From Bacteroidales bacterium UBA1077 (GTDB lineage: Bacteria; Bacteroidota; Bacteroidia; Bacteroidales; UBA932), in contig DCCQ01000048.1 of assembly GCA_002314195.1 (NCBI GenBank), positions 1 through 6,316 on the forward strand: a stretch of DNA of 6,316 bases, written 5' to 3'. Below the pieces are notes generated by a model that was not told the origin of the DNA, searched no databases, and saw only the letters and a program-made list of their open reading frames with translations. Position 1 is the first letter of the stretch; every line of letters begins with the position of its first letter. The position numbers were made by a program, and so were the translations under genes. Positions 1 through 6,190 of the stretch are shown piece by piece.

Positions 1-200
1 TCCAGGACATTACGATATTCGGCATGCCATGCACTCAATTTGGCCTCGAATTCGGATCCACACATATGCGTGATGCCATTTACGAGTTCCAGCAACTTGA
101 CAGATGCCTCTACCTCAGGGCTTTCAGTAAGATAACGCCGTACTCTCGGCTTGACACAGTATGTAATTGATTCATTATTTCCTCTCAGCGCAAATAACAA
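1..200 (-). pseudogene. Possible decayed transposase fragment, cut by the left window edge
   Basis: On the minus strand a frame stays open from a TGA at 201-203 to the window edge, about 66 codons. It has no ATG near its beginning; the first possible start is a TTG at 198-200. The translation has natural composition and amphipathic pattern, with stretches such as RRYLTESPEVEAS and FEAKLSAWHAEYRNVL. From memory this resembles the middle of a group of Bacteroidota DDE transposases, where a Tyr-Cys segment is followed by RRYLT, an acidic-hydrophobic helix and a Trp-containing helix before FLNE. If so, the N-terminal half is missing or scrambled: the frame is closed by a stop just upstream, and the Phe-His-Gln I would expect after Tyr-Cys is absent. 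It lies downstream of yggS on the same strand. It could instead be a divergent unknown gene with a TTG start, or a chance frame. A plus-strand frame also stays open here, but its composition is less protein-like. Confidence 0.3.
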
Positions 201-237
201 TCAATAACTGTCACGAATATAATCGCGATGAATAACC

Positions 238-274
238 GTTTTGGTACGCCCAAGGGCCGTCTGGGGTACCAAAC
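238..274. repeat. Hairpin-forming inverted repeat downstream of yggS
   Basis: The left arm GTTTTGGTACGCCC (238-251) pairs with the right arm GGGGTACCAAAC (263-274). This gives a stem of about 12 bp, GTTTGGTAC plus CCC/GGG, with one bulged base at each of two places and a loop of about 11 nt. It lies about 80 nt past the yggS stop, so it could end or stabilise the 3' end of the minus-strand yidC-yggS transcript. Neither strand has a T-run directly after the stem, so it does not meet the usual form of an intrinsic terminator. Confidence 0.45.
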
Positions 275-353
275 AGGATTAAACGAGAGATCCGTACACG
301 AAAGGTGGAACTTGAGTACGGGAAAATGACCAAGGGGTAACCGGTGATGCAGA

Positions 354-1019
354 TCAGTACTGGCGCGGGCCGAAAATGGAGGTTCCGATGCGGACGATGG
401 TGGCGCCGTGGCGGATGGCGAGGGGCCAGTCGTGGGACATGCCGATTGAGAGTTCGGTGAAATCGGGCAGTTGGGGGTAGCGGGCATCCAGACGTTGCTT
501 GAAGGACTGGATGCGGGCGAAATCGGACTCGACCACAGTCTCATCGTCAGTGTTGGTGGCCATTCCCATGAGACCATGGATGCGGACGTGCCGGTAGGAA
601 CTGCCGCTGGCATATTCATCAAGGATGGACTCTATCTCCTGCTCGGTCAGGCCGCCTTTGGTGAGCTCGGCTCCGAGGTGGAGTTCCAGCAGGACATTGA
701 CGGTGCGGGAATTAACTGATGCCCAGTTATCTATCAAGTCCAACAGATGGCGGGAATCAACCGACTCGACCAAAGAGGCGTACGGCAGAACCAGTTTCAG
801 TTTGTTGGTCTGGAGGTGGCCGATGAAATGCCACTCAATGTCCTGTGGAAGCTGGAGGGCCTTGGCGGCGAACTCCTGTGGACGATTCTCTCCGAAGCGG
901 CGCTGGCCGGCCTGATAGGCGGTCAGGATGTCCGAGAACGGATGGAATTTGGAAACTGCCACCAGTTTCACCCCTGATGGCAGTTCCTTTTTGATGTTGT
1001 TCAGATTCTCTTCAATCAT
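354..1019 (-). CDS. yggS: YggS/PLPBP-family pyridoxal phosphate homeostasis protein
   Basis: Family members bind pyridoxal 5'-phosphate on a TIM-barrel fold like alanine racemase domain 1. They have no known catalytic reaction and act in the cytoplasm to keep free PLP and amino-acid/keto-acid pools in balance. The 221-residue protein carries the family landmarks in order. AVSKFHP (21-27) has Lys24 as the likely Schiff-base residue. FGENRPQE is at 42-49, WHFIGHLQTNK at 63-73, and GLMGMAT near 150. LSIGMSHDW (190-198) precedes VRIGTSIFGPR (209-219), the phosphate-binding end. Length is normal (E. coli YggS is about 234 aa). The ATG at 1019 is supported by an in-frame TGA a few codons upstream, and the N-terminus has the expected short lead to the Lys. 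It is the last gene of the minus-strand cluster, 54 nt after yidC, with no promoter evident in the gap. No key residue is missing. Confidence 0.95.
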   Translation of the reverse strand: MIEENLNNIKKELPSGVKLVAVSKFHPFSDILTAYQAGQRRFGENRPQEFAAKALQLPQDIEWHFIGHLQTNKLKLVLPYASLVESVDSRHLLDLIDNWASVNSRTVNVLLELHLGAELTKGGLTEQEIESILDEYASGSSYRHVRIHGLMGMATNTDDETVVESDFARIQSFKQRLDARYPQLPDFTELSIGMSHDWPLAIRHGATIVRIGTSIFGPRQY

Positions 1020-1073
1020 TCCGTAAAGAATTTTCGGGAATCAGGCATTTGTCTGAATATTCATTGAGCAGGA

Positions 1074-2942
1074 TTAGCGGCGACCTTTCTGCTGCTCCCT
1101 CTGCATCTGGGCCTGCATCCTCTGAGCCTCTTCAAGACGCTGCTGCCATTTGCTCTTAGGCATCTTCTTGCCCTCGGTGGCCTTCAGTTTGGCGCGGATC
1201 TCGTCCGGATTCACGAACCACTTCCTGATCACCCAAGTCTCAAGCATCGTGATGAGGTTGGAGAGCAGATAGTAGTAGCTCAATCCGGCGGACAGGCTGT
1301 TACAAATGAAGAACATCATTATCGGCATCATCCACACACTCATAAAGCGCATCGAAGCCATCTGAGGATCATTAGCTCCAGGCTGTGACGCGGTCGTGAT
1401 CTTCGAGTAGAAGAACATAGAGACGGCCATCAGCAGGGCGAACAACGAAAGGTGATCACCTATCAGCGGAATCCTTGTGCCAAAATCAATGATGGAGTCG
1501 TAGGCGCTAAGGTCATCAGCCCACAAGAAAGACTGCTGACGCAACTCGATGGATGCCGGGAAGAAGCGGAACATCGCCCACAGGATCGGGAACTGAAGAA
1601 GCATCGGCAGACAGCCGCCCATCGGGCTGATTCCGGCTCTCTTGTAAAGGTCCATCTGAGCCTGCTGCTTCTTGAGGGCATCTTCCTGCTTAGGATACTT
1701 CTCACTCAATTTGTCGATCTCTGGCTTGATGGCCTGCATCTTGGCTGATGAGGAGTACGACTTAAAGGAGAACGGAAGCACGACAATCTTGATGAAGATA
1801 GTCATCAACAGGATGATGATTCCGAAATTGGAGATGAACTTATGCAGGAAGTCGAACAGAGGGATGATCACGAACCTTGTGAACCAACCCACGAGCCAAC
1901 CTCCCAGAGGGATAATCTTCTCGTATTTCTGGTCGAAAGACTTGAGGGTCTTGAAGTGGTTAGGGCCGAAGTAGAACTCAAACGGAACCACAGTCTCGTG
2001 CTGTCCCGGCTGGAAATCCATCCTCAAACGAGCCTCTCCCGTCATCAGGTTGTGGCTCTCGTCGTCCTCCGGAAAATAGTTCAATGCGAAATCAGCCGAC
2101 GCGAACTCCTGCGGAGCCCTCATAATGGCCGAGAAGAACTGCTGCTGGAAAGCGAACCAAGACACCCTGGCATCCACACGCTTCTGCGCGTTGCGTCCCT
2201 TGGCGATTGCCTCAGGCTTCTTCTCACCATTGAAATAGTAGTCAAGTTTGGAGTACTGAACCTCGCCCTTGTAGCCCTTCTCCATTCTCGGTATGGTCAC
2301 GAAATAGTCCACGTCGAAAGAGAAAACATTCTTCGGAATGACATTCTCCATCCCGACGAACGAGAGGAAGTTCTTCACTGAATATGACCCCGGGGCTATC
2401 GAATATCTCTGCTCGATGTAACCGCCACCGGCGAACGGCAGACGCATCGCGAGCGAGGTGTCAGTCTTCTCGGCGACCACGAAGTTGAAGTCAGCCGTGT
2501 TGATCGTCTCCCCGGCATAGATCTGAATATCATAGCGGCTCATCTCCGGCTTGAAAAGGTAAAGCTCGCCGCCGCCATAAGCGCTGTATTCCTTCAACTT
2601 GGCTGAATATGGCTGGGCACCTTTAGTTGTGAAGGTCACCTCGAACTTGTCGTTGGACAAGGCTACGATCTGAGCCTCTCCGCTGTGGGCGGCCTCTAGC
2701 AGGGAATCCTTGTAGATGCTCACCGGAGCGGCCACCTGGGCGATTGACGTCGTGTCGGCGGAAGCCCTCTGCGCTGCCTCAGCGGCGGCTATCGAGTCGG
2801 CCTGCATCTGCTTCACAAGCGCGATGGAATCCAACTGCGCCTGATATGCCGCCTGTTTCTGATACTGTTTGTTCTGATAGAAGGTAAAGCCGAACAGGAG
2901 CAAGCCTATCAGGACAATACCTGTGATTGTGTTCTTATCCAT
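1074..2942 (-). CDS. yidC: Membrane protein insertase YidC (Oxa1 family)
   Basis: YidC inserts and folds inner-membrane proteins, alone or with SecYEG. The 622-residue protein has the Gram-negative layout. An N-terminal membrane anchor (about 6-22) is followed by an Ala/Gln-rich linker and a large periplasmic P1 domain (about 90-330). The conserved insertase core (about 345-575) has five predicted hydrophobic segments near 347-367, 371-392, 443-461, 496-513 and 533-570. Core landmarks include SSSAKMQAIKPEI (397-409), a charged coiled-coil cytoplasmic loop (410-435), AGISPMGGCLPMLLQFPI (436-453) and the Met-rich SVWMMPIMMFF (535-545). The hydrophilic-groove basic residue is Lys385 (FIKIVVLPF), where E. 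coli and B. subtilis have Arg; I believe Lys is usual in Bacteroidota. The tail (574-622) is strongly basic, consistent with ribosome contact. It starts 6 nt after the upstream DUF349 gene, so the two are surely co-transcribed. Length and all segments look complete. Confidence 0.98.
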   Translation of the reverse strand: MDKNTITGIVLIGLLLFGFTFYQNKQYQKQAAYQAQLDSIALVKQMQADSIAAAEAAQRASADTTSIAQVAAPVSIYKDSLLEAAHSGEAQIVALSNDKFEVTFTTKGAQPYSAKLKEYSAYGGGELYLFKPEMSRYDIQIYAGETINTADFNFVVAEKTDTSLAMRLPFAGGGYIEQRYSIAPGSYSVKNFLSFVGMENVIPKNVFSFDVDYFVTIPRMEKGYKGEVQYSKLDYYFNGEKKPEAIAKGRNAQKRVDARVSWFAFQQQFFSAIMRAPQEFASADFALNYFPEDDESHNLMTGEARLRMDFQPGQHETVVPFEFYFGPNHFKTLKSFDQKYEKIIPLGGWLVGWFTRFVIIPLFDFLHKFISNFGIIILLMTIFIKIVVLPFSFKSYSSSAKMQAIKPEIDKLSEKYPKQEDALKKQQAQMDLYKRAGISPMGGCLPMLLQFPILWAMFRFFPASIELRQQSFLWADDLSAYDSIIDFGTRIPLIGDHLSLFALLMAVSMFFYSKITTASQPGANDPQMASMRFMSVWMMPIMMFFICNSLSAGLSYYYLLSNLITMLETWVIRKWFVNPDEIRAKLKATEGKKMPKSKWQQRLEEAQRMQAQMQREQQKGRR

Positions 2943-2948
2943 TCCTGA

Positions 2949-4901
2949 TTACTTCTCTTCTTCGCTCTCCTCTGCCTTGCGGATCTTGGCCTCCAGATCC
3001 TTCAACTCCTGCTTTGCCGCATCAATCCTCTCCTGCATCTTCTGAATAAGTGGAGCGGAATTCTTGGACGACGAGAAGAAACCGATGTTGTTCTCGTAGG
3101 TGTCAATGTCCTGCTGAAGCTTATTGTACTGCTGCACAAGACGATCCTTCTCACTGAGCGGCTTCCTGGAGAATCCTCCGTTCCTGCCGCCGTTGCCAGA
3201 ACCCTGTCTTGGAGCCCTAAGTGAGAAATCAGGGAACTTGGCCTGCATGGCCTCGGTGTAGGCTGCCTGGACGGCATCCTTCTCCTTGAACGGAACGAAT
3301 CCTATTCCCTGCCACTTCTCGGCGAAAGAGTGGGCTGCCTCACGGTCAGCCGCGGCGTCGCCTGAGAGGGCATATTCATTGATCTCTTCGATGAGAGCCT
3401 TCTTGGCCTTGAGGTTGCCATGGAAGTCGTTCTCCGGCTTGACGTTCTTGTCGCGCTCGTTGAAGAACTCGTCGCATGCGGCGCGGAAACGCTTCCAGAG
3501 CTGCTCGGACTTCTTGCGAGGCACGGCGCCGATCTCCTTCCACTGTTTCTGCAGGGCGATCAGAGCCTCGGTGGTCTTCTTCCACTCCTTGCTGTCCTTC
3601 AGGGCCTCGGCCTGCTCGATCAGGGAGAGTTTCTTCTCCATGTTCTCGTTCATCGAGTCCTTGAATTGGGTGTAATATTCCCTCTTGCGGGTGAAGAACT
3701 TGTCGCAGGCGGCGCGGAAGCGATCGTAGATCTTCTGGTTCTCCTTCTTGGTGGCGAATCCGATGGTCCTCCAAGTCTTCTGGATCTCCTCTATCTCGTT
3801 GGAAAGAGAGTTCCACTCGTTGGAAGACTTCACTTCCTTCCCGGCGATGGCCTCAACCTGCTCGCAGAGTTTGGTCTTCTCGGCCAGATTCTCCTGCTGC
3901 TTCTCTTTCTGGCCCTCGAAATAGGCCTGATATTTCTTGTTTATGACGGCGGTGGCGGCCTTGAAGCGGTCCCAGATGGAATCACGGTACTCCTTCGCCA
4001 CAGGGCCGAACTCCTTCCACTGCTCGTGAAGCTTCTGGAGCTCGCGGAAAGCCTCGACAACATTCTCGTTCTCGGAGAGTTTCTCAGCAGCCTCGCAGAA
4101 TCCTTCCTTGGCCTCAAGATTCTTCTTGAAATCGAGATCCCTCAAATCACGGTTGATCTTCACCATATCGTAGAATTTCTCCACGTAGAACTGGTAAGTG
4201 TCATTCAGGTCACGGAACTTCGTGGCCGGAACCGGACCGATCTCCCTCCAGCGGTTCTGAAGATCACGGAAAGCCGGGAATGTGGAGTTCACGTCCTCCT
4301 GTTTCTCCACGAGGTTCTTAAGATCCTCGATCACTGCCTGCTTCTGGGCGAAGTTCTCCTCCCTCTGCGCATCCTGCTGGCGGTTATATTCTGCGCGTTC
4401 TTTCTTATAGTTGGCATAGACACCCTTGAAAGCGGTCTCCATGGCCTCGAACGGATTGTCCTTCACTTCCTCGGTCTGAGCCGCAGTGGTCACATCTTCA
4501 ATGACATCCTCCCTTGACGACGGCTCGTCAACCTTCGCTCCAAAGCCGGCCTCAGCCTTCTCCTTTGAGAGTTTCTTGTAGAAAGCGGACTTGATGGCCT
4601 CAGCCTCCTTGTACCTCTTCATCCTGTCATCGGCCTGGGAAAGCTTGTCGAACCTGTCCGACAACTCGGCGAGCGTGAGACTTCCGAGATCAACCGGAAT
4701 CTCTCCGCCTTCCTCGTTCCCGGCGGCGTCCTCACCACCGTCATTCACGTCAACCACCTCCTGCGGGACGTCCTCGGTCTTGTCAGCGACCGTCTCGACA
4801 GCCTCCTGCACCTCTGGATTTTCTACATTCTCATTGAGAGCCTTTGGAGCTTCCTCTACATCTGGGGTCTGTTTAACCTCAGGAATATTACCTTCACTCA
4901 T
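2949..4901 (-). CDS. DUF349 repeat protein, five repeats, coiled-coil C-terminus
   Basis: This is a 650-residue, highly charged helical protein with no signal peptide or membrane segment, so probably cytoplasmic. The function of DUF349 is not established. Residues 1-70 are acidic and Glu/Val/Pro-rich, likely disordered. Residues 73-115 form a helical segment. Five DUF349 repeats follow, each marked by a Trp and a nearby Gly: W218 (RWREIGPVP), W295 (QWKEFGPV), W377 (TWRTIGFA), W454 (QWKEIGAVP) and W530 (KWQGIGFVP). The Trp spacings are 77, 82, 77 and 76. Repeats 3 and 4 share RFRAAC (394-399, 471-476) before a Phe-Phe pair; repeat 5 lacks it and looks degenerate. A Gly/Arg-rich linker (about 562-580) leads to a coiled coil (584-645). 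The ATG at 4901 is followed by a plausible acidic start. It is the first gene of the minus-strand cluster, and its spacing to yidC suggests shared expression. The role is unknown; a link to envelope biogenesis is only inference from position. Confidence 0.93.
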   Translation of the reverse strand: MSEGNIPEVKQTPDVEEAPKALNENVENPEVQEAVETVADKTEDVPQEVVDVNDGGEDAAGNEEGGEIPVDLGSLTLAELSDRFDKLSQADDRMKRYKEAEAIKSAFYKKLSKEKAEAGFGAKVDEPSSREDVIEDVTTAAQTEEVKDNPFEAMETAFKGVYANYKKERAEYNRQQDAQREENFAQKQAVIEDLKNLVEKQEDVNSTFPAFRDLQNRWREIGPVPATKFRDLNDTYQFYVEKFYDMVKINRDLRDLDFKKNLEAKEGFCEAAEKLSENENVVEAFRELQKLHEQWKEFGPVAKEYRDSIWDRFKAATAVINKKYQAYFEGQKEKQQENLAEKTKLCEQVEAIAGKEVKSSNEWNSLSNEIEEIQKTWRTIGFATKKENQKIYDRFRAACDKFFTRKREYYTQFKDSMNENMEKKLSLIEQAEALKDSKEWKKTTEALIALQKQWKEIGAVPRKKSEQLWKRFRAACDEFFNERDKNVKPENDFHGNLKAKKALIEEINEYALSGDAAADREAAHSFAEKWQGIGFVPFKEKDAVQAAYTEAMQAKFPDFSLRAPRQGSGNGGRNGGFSRKPLSEKDRLVQQYNKLQQDIDTYENNIGFFSSSKNSAPLIQKMQERIDAAKQELKDLEAKIRKAEESEEEK

Positions 4902-4993
4902 AAAGCAGTTAAATTATAAGAGTTTCTACTATGGCAATCCTTAAAAACAACACGCGGATCCCCGCCAAGTCATTTATTAAAAATTACTAAGCG

Positions 4994-5001
4994 CAAATAT
5001 A
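4994..5001 (-). promoter_or_regulatory. Candidate -7 box for the DUF349-yidC-yggS cluster
   Basis: Read on the minus strand these bases are TATATTTG, an exact match to the Bacteroidota -7 consensus TAnnTTTG. The start would fall near 4988, leaving an untranslated leader of roughly 85 nt before the ATG at 4901. No TTTG-like -33 box is found 19-21 nt further upstream; that stretch is T-rich instead. The call therefore rests on the -7 box and its position. Confidence 0.5.
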
Positions 5002-5024
5002 CCTAAAAAAACAATTAAAAAGCC

Positions 5025-5032
5025 TATTTTTG
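5025..5032 (+). promoter_or_regulatory. Candidate -7 box for trmD
   Basis: TATTTTTG matches TAnnTTTG and lies 22 nt before the trmD ATG, implying a start near 5038 and a short A-rich leader of about 15 nt. The only purine-rich stretch (AAAGG, 5036-5040) is too far from the ATG to be a good ribosome-binding site, which is common in this phylum. No clear -33 box is seen. The box overlaps the perfect 12-bp palindrome TTTTTGCAAAAA (5027-5038) and is 23 bp from the opposing minus-strand box. Confidence 0.5.
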
Positions 5033-5054
5033 CAAAAAGGAAAAATAATATTCT

Positions 5055-5750
5055 ATGCGAATTGACATTCTTACAGTCGTTCCGGAACTTCTGGACAGCC
5101 CGCTGAGCCACTCGATTGTGGGGCGGGCGATCAAGAAAGGTCTGGTCGAAATACACGTCCACAACATCCGGAAATATGGTCTCGGCCCGCGCGCCACGGT
5201 GGATGACTACTGCTACGGCGGCGACGCCGGAATGGTGATGATGATCGAGCCAGTGGAGAAAATGATAGACGAGCTGAAAGCGGAGCGGGAATATGACGAA
5301 GTCATCTACATGTCCCCGGACGGCGAGCGTCTGACTCAAGGAATATCCAATGAGCTTTCCCTGAAGGGGAACCTTATCCTCCTCTGCGGCCATTATAAAG
5401 GAATAGACCATCGAATCCGCGAGCATCTGGTGACTCGGGAGATCTCCGTCGGCGACTACGTGGTCAGCGGCGGCGAGATTCCGGCCGCGCTTCTGGCGGA
5501 CTCGATCGTGAGGCTGATTCCAGGGGCTCTTAGCGATGAGACCTCGGCCCTGAGCGACAGTTTCCAGGACGGCCTCCTCTCCCCTCCCGTCTACACCAGA
5601 CCAGCCGACTACAAAGGATGGAAAGTTCCTGAGGTCCTGTTGAGCGGCAACCCGAAACTGATCCGCGAATGGCAGGACGAGCAGGCACTGGAAAGGACAA
5701 GGCTCCTCAGGCCGGAGCTACTCGGCAACGCAGGCGGAAAACACGATTAA
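5055..5750 (+). CDS. trmD: tRNA (guanine-37-N1)-methyltransferase TrmD
   Basis: TrmD transfers a methyl group from S-adenosylmethionine to N1 of G37 in tRNAs that have G36, preventing +1 frameshifts. It is a cytoplasmic homodimer of the SPOUT (trefoil-knot) class. The 231-residue protein matches from the first residue: [11 protein letters not shown], then YGGDAGMVM (54-62), MSPDGERL (86-93), [13 protein letters not shown] (109-121) and [16 protein letters not shown] (129-144). The last two form the knot and cofactor pocket. Next come RLIPGAL (153-159) and SFQDGLL (169-175), where Asp172 corresponds to the catalytic Asp169 of E. coli Trm[17 protein letters not shown] (177-192) and the C-terminal tRNA-contact helices (200-222) follow. 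The segment LLSGNP (195-200) has Pro where E. coli has His, which is not a catalytic position. Length is normal. The gene is monocistronic here, divergent from the DUF349 cluster and not in an rpsP-rimM-rplS operon. A probable terminator begins about 90 nt after the stop. Confidence 0.98.
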   Translation: MRIDILTVVPELLDSPLSHSIVGRAIKKGLVEIHVHNIRKYGLGPRATVDDYCYGGDAGMVMMIEPVEKMIDELKAEREYDEVIYMSPDGERLTQGISNELSLKGNLILLCGHYKGIDHRIREHLVTREISVGDYVVSGGEIPAALLADSIVRLIPGALSDETSALSDSFQDGLLSPPVYTRPADYKGWKVPEVLLSGNPKLIREWQDEQALERTRLLRPELLGNAGGKHD

Positions 5751-5773
5751 GCGATCGTAAATAGGAAAGATTC

Positions 5774-5821
5774 TGAAAAATTTTCACAGTGAGGAATTAC
5801 TGGAAAACATTGACAGTCAAT
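5774..5821. repeat. Two short perfect palindromes after trmD
   Basis: TGAAAAATTTTCA (5774-5786) and ATTGACAGTCAAT (5809-5821) are each perfect 13-nt palindromes around a central A. Their centres (5780 and 5815) are 35 bp apart. They lie between the trmD stop and its probable terminator. They could be protein-binding sites or weak hairpins in the trmD 3' untranslated region. No function can be assigned from sequence alone. Confidence 0.4.
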
Positions 5822-5842
5822 ACAAAAGGCGGTTATTAACGT

Positions 5843-5891
5843 AAAACGTTTAAAACTTTTCCGGAAAAAGCCTTGTTTAAACGTTTTTTTT
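5843..5891 (+). terminator. Probable trmD terminator: AT-rich inverted repeat with T-run
   Basis: The arm AAAACGTTTAAAAC (5843-5856) pairs with GTTTAAACGTTTT (5875-5887), giving about 13 bp with one bulged A. Eight Ts run from 5884 to 5891. The loop contains the perfect palindrome TTTTCCGGAAAA (5857-5868), which could form an inner hairpin. It is AT-rich for an intrinsic terminator, so efficiency is uncertain. Each arm contains the palindrome AAACGTTT, and the right arm lies inside the next promoter, so the element may also or instead be an operator. Confidence 0.55.
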
Positions 5892-5902
5892 GACTACTTT
5901 TG
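5872..5902 (+). promoter_or_regulatory. Strong Bacteroidota-type promoter
   Basis: A CTTG (5872-5875, with TTG at 5873-5875) serves as the -33 element and TACTTTTG (5895-5902) as the -7 element, matching TAnnTTTG exactly. The spacer is 19 nt, the spacing expected for this promoter class. It is the only place in the window where both boxes are present at proper distance. Transcription would begin near 5907-5910. The spacer holds an arm of the preceding inverted repeat, so a protein bound there would be placed to block the promoter. Confidence 0.65.
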
Positions 5903-5942
5903 CAACACAAAAAATGTGAGAGTACATCACACTCTAACGACT

Positions 5943-5978
5943 ATGACCTTCTTTCAAAATAAGGTAATACACTACTAA
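5943..5978 (+). CDS. Possible 11-residue leader peptide
   Basis: An ATG opens an 11-codon frame, MTFFQNKVIHY, ending in TAA eight bases before the terminator stem. Its position between promoter and terminator is what a transcription-attenuation leader would need. The candidate control codons would be the Phe pair or the His-Tyr at the end. There is no clear ribosome-binding site and no long run of one amino acid, and I find only a poor antiterminator (a mismatched match to GACTTTTTT near 5945). Frames this short arise often by chance. Confidence 0.2.
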   Translation: MTFFQNKVIHY

Positions 5979-5985
5979 CTAACCG

Positions 5986-6020
5986 AAAAAAGTCCGCAGC
6001 GATGTGGGCTTTTTTGTTTT
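5986..6020 (+). terminator. Intrinsic terminator of the short transcript
   Basis: The arm AAAAAAGTCCGC (5986-5997) pairs with GTGGGCTTTTTT (6004-6015) in a continuous 12-bp stem with two G-T wobbles and the six-base loop AGCGAT. The Ts of the 3' arm run into GTTTT, giving a U-rich tail. The matching A-run on the left makes it potentially active on the minus strand as well. It ends the transcript started at the 5872-5902 promoter. Confidence 0.82.
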
Positions 6021-6053
6021 CTGTGCATATTCCCTGTAAAGTGGGGTCAACCA

Positions 6054-6073
6054 GGACCAAGTACGGACCAAGT
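6054..6073. repeat. 9-bp direct repeat, 11-bp period
   Basis: GGACCAAGT occurs at 6054-6062 and again at 6065-6073, separated by two bases. The 11-bp period is close to one helical turn, so both copies would face the same side of the DNA, as with tandem half-sites of a regulator. It lies 34 bp past the terminator and about 37 bp before the weak box at 6110. Confidence 0.6.
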
Positions 6074-6190
6074 CTAAAGAAAGGGCACTGCCTTGTTAAC
6101 TGAATTATGTTATTTTGCGCCAACGCCAAAGTCAACACTGCCGGCCAAAGAGGTTGTTTGCTGATAGCTTGCCACCGGTTGATTCAACAG

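Larger units (their letters stand above)
5909..6020 (+). ncRNA. Candidate small RNA or attenuation leader, about 110 nt
   Basis: The bounds come from the promoter at 5872-5902 and the intrinsic terminator at 5986-6020; the 5' end is an estimate. Near the 5' end TGTGA (5915-5919) can pair with TCACA (5927-5931), with AGAGT/ACTCT as a competing alternative. A second small stem is ACCTT/AAGGT (5946-5950, 5961-5965). The terminator stem forms the 3' end. I do not recognise it as 6S RNA, SRP RNA, tmRNA, RNase P RNA or a known riboswitch. It may be a free small RNA or the terminated leader of a gene beyond the right edge. Confidence 0.45.

Noticed and set aside
1020..1073. Hairpin or promoter between yidC and yggS
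   Set aside because: The only inverted match is a 4-bp TCAG/CTGA stem, and no TAnnTTTG box is present. The gap is best read as an ordinary intra-operon spacer.
3420..4517. Long plus-strand open frame of 365 codons opposite the DUF349 gene
   Set aside because: It is a Leu-rich antisense reading of the Glu/Lys-rich coding strand. The opposite strand encodes a clear repeat protein in the normal frame.
5909..6020. Assignment of the short transcript to a known RNA family
   Set aside because: I saw no SRP tetraloop region, tmRNA tag, RNase P core or familiar riboswitch motif, and could not run a covariance search.
5941..6138. Minus-strand 65-codon frame
   Set aside because: It runs straight through the intrinsic terminator stem and the candidate RNA, has no motif and no promoter, so it is probably accidental.
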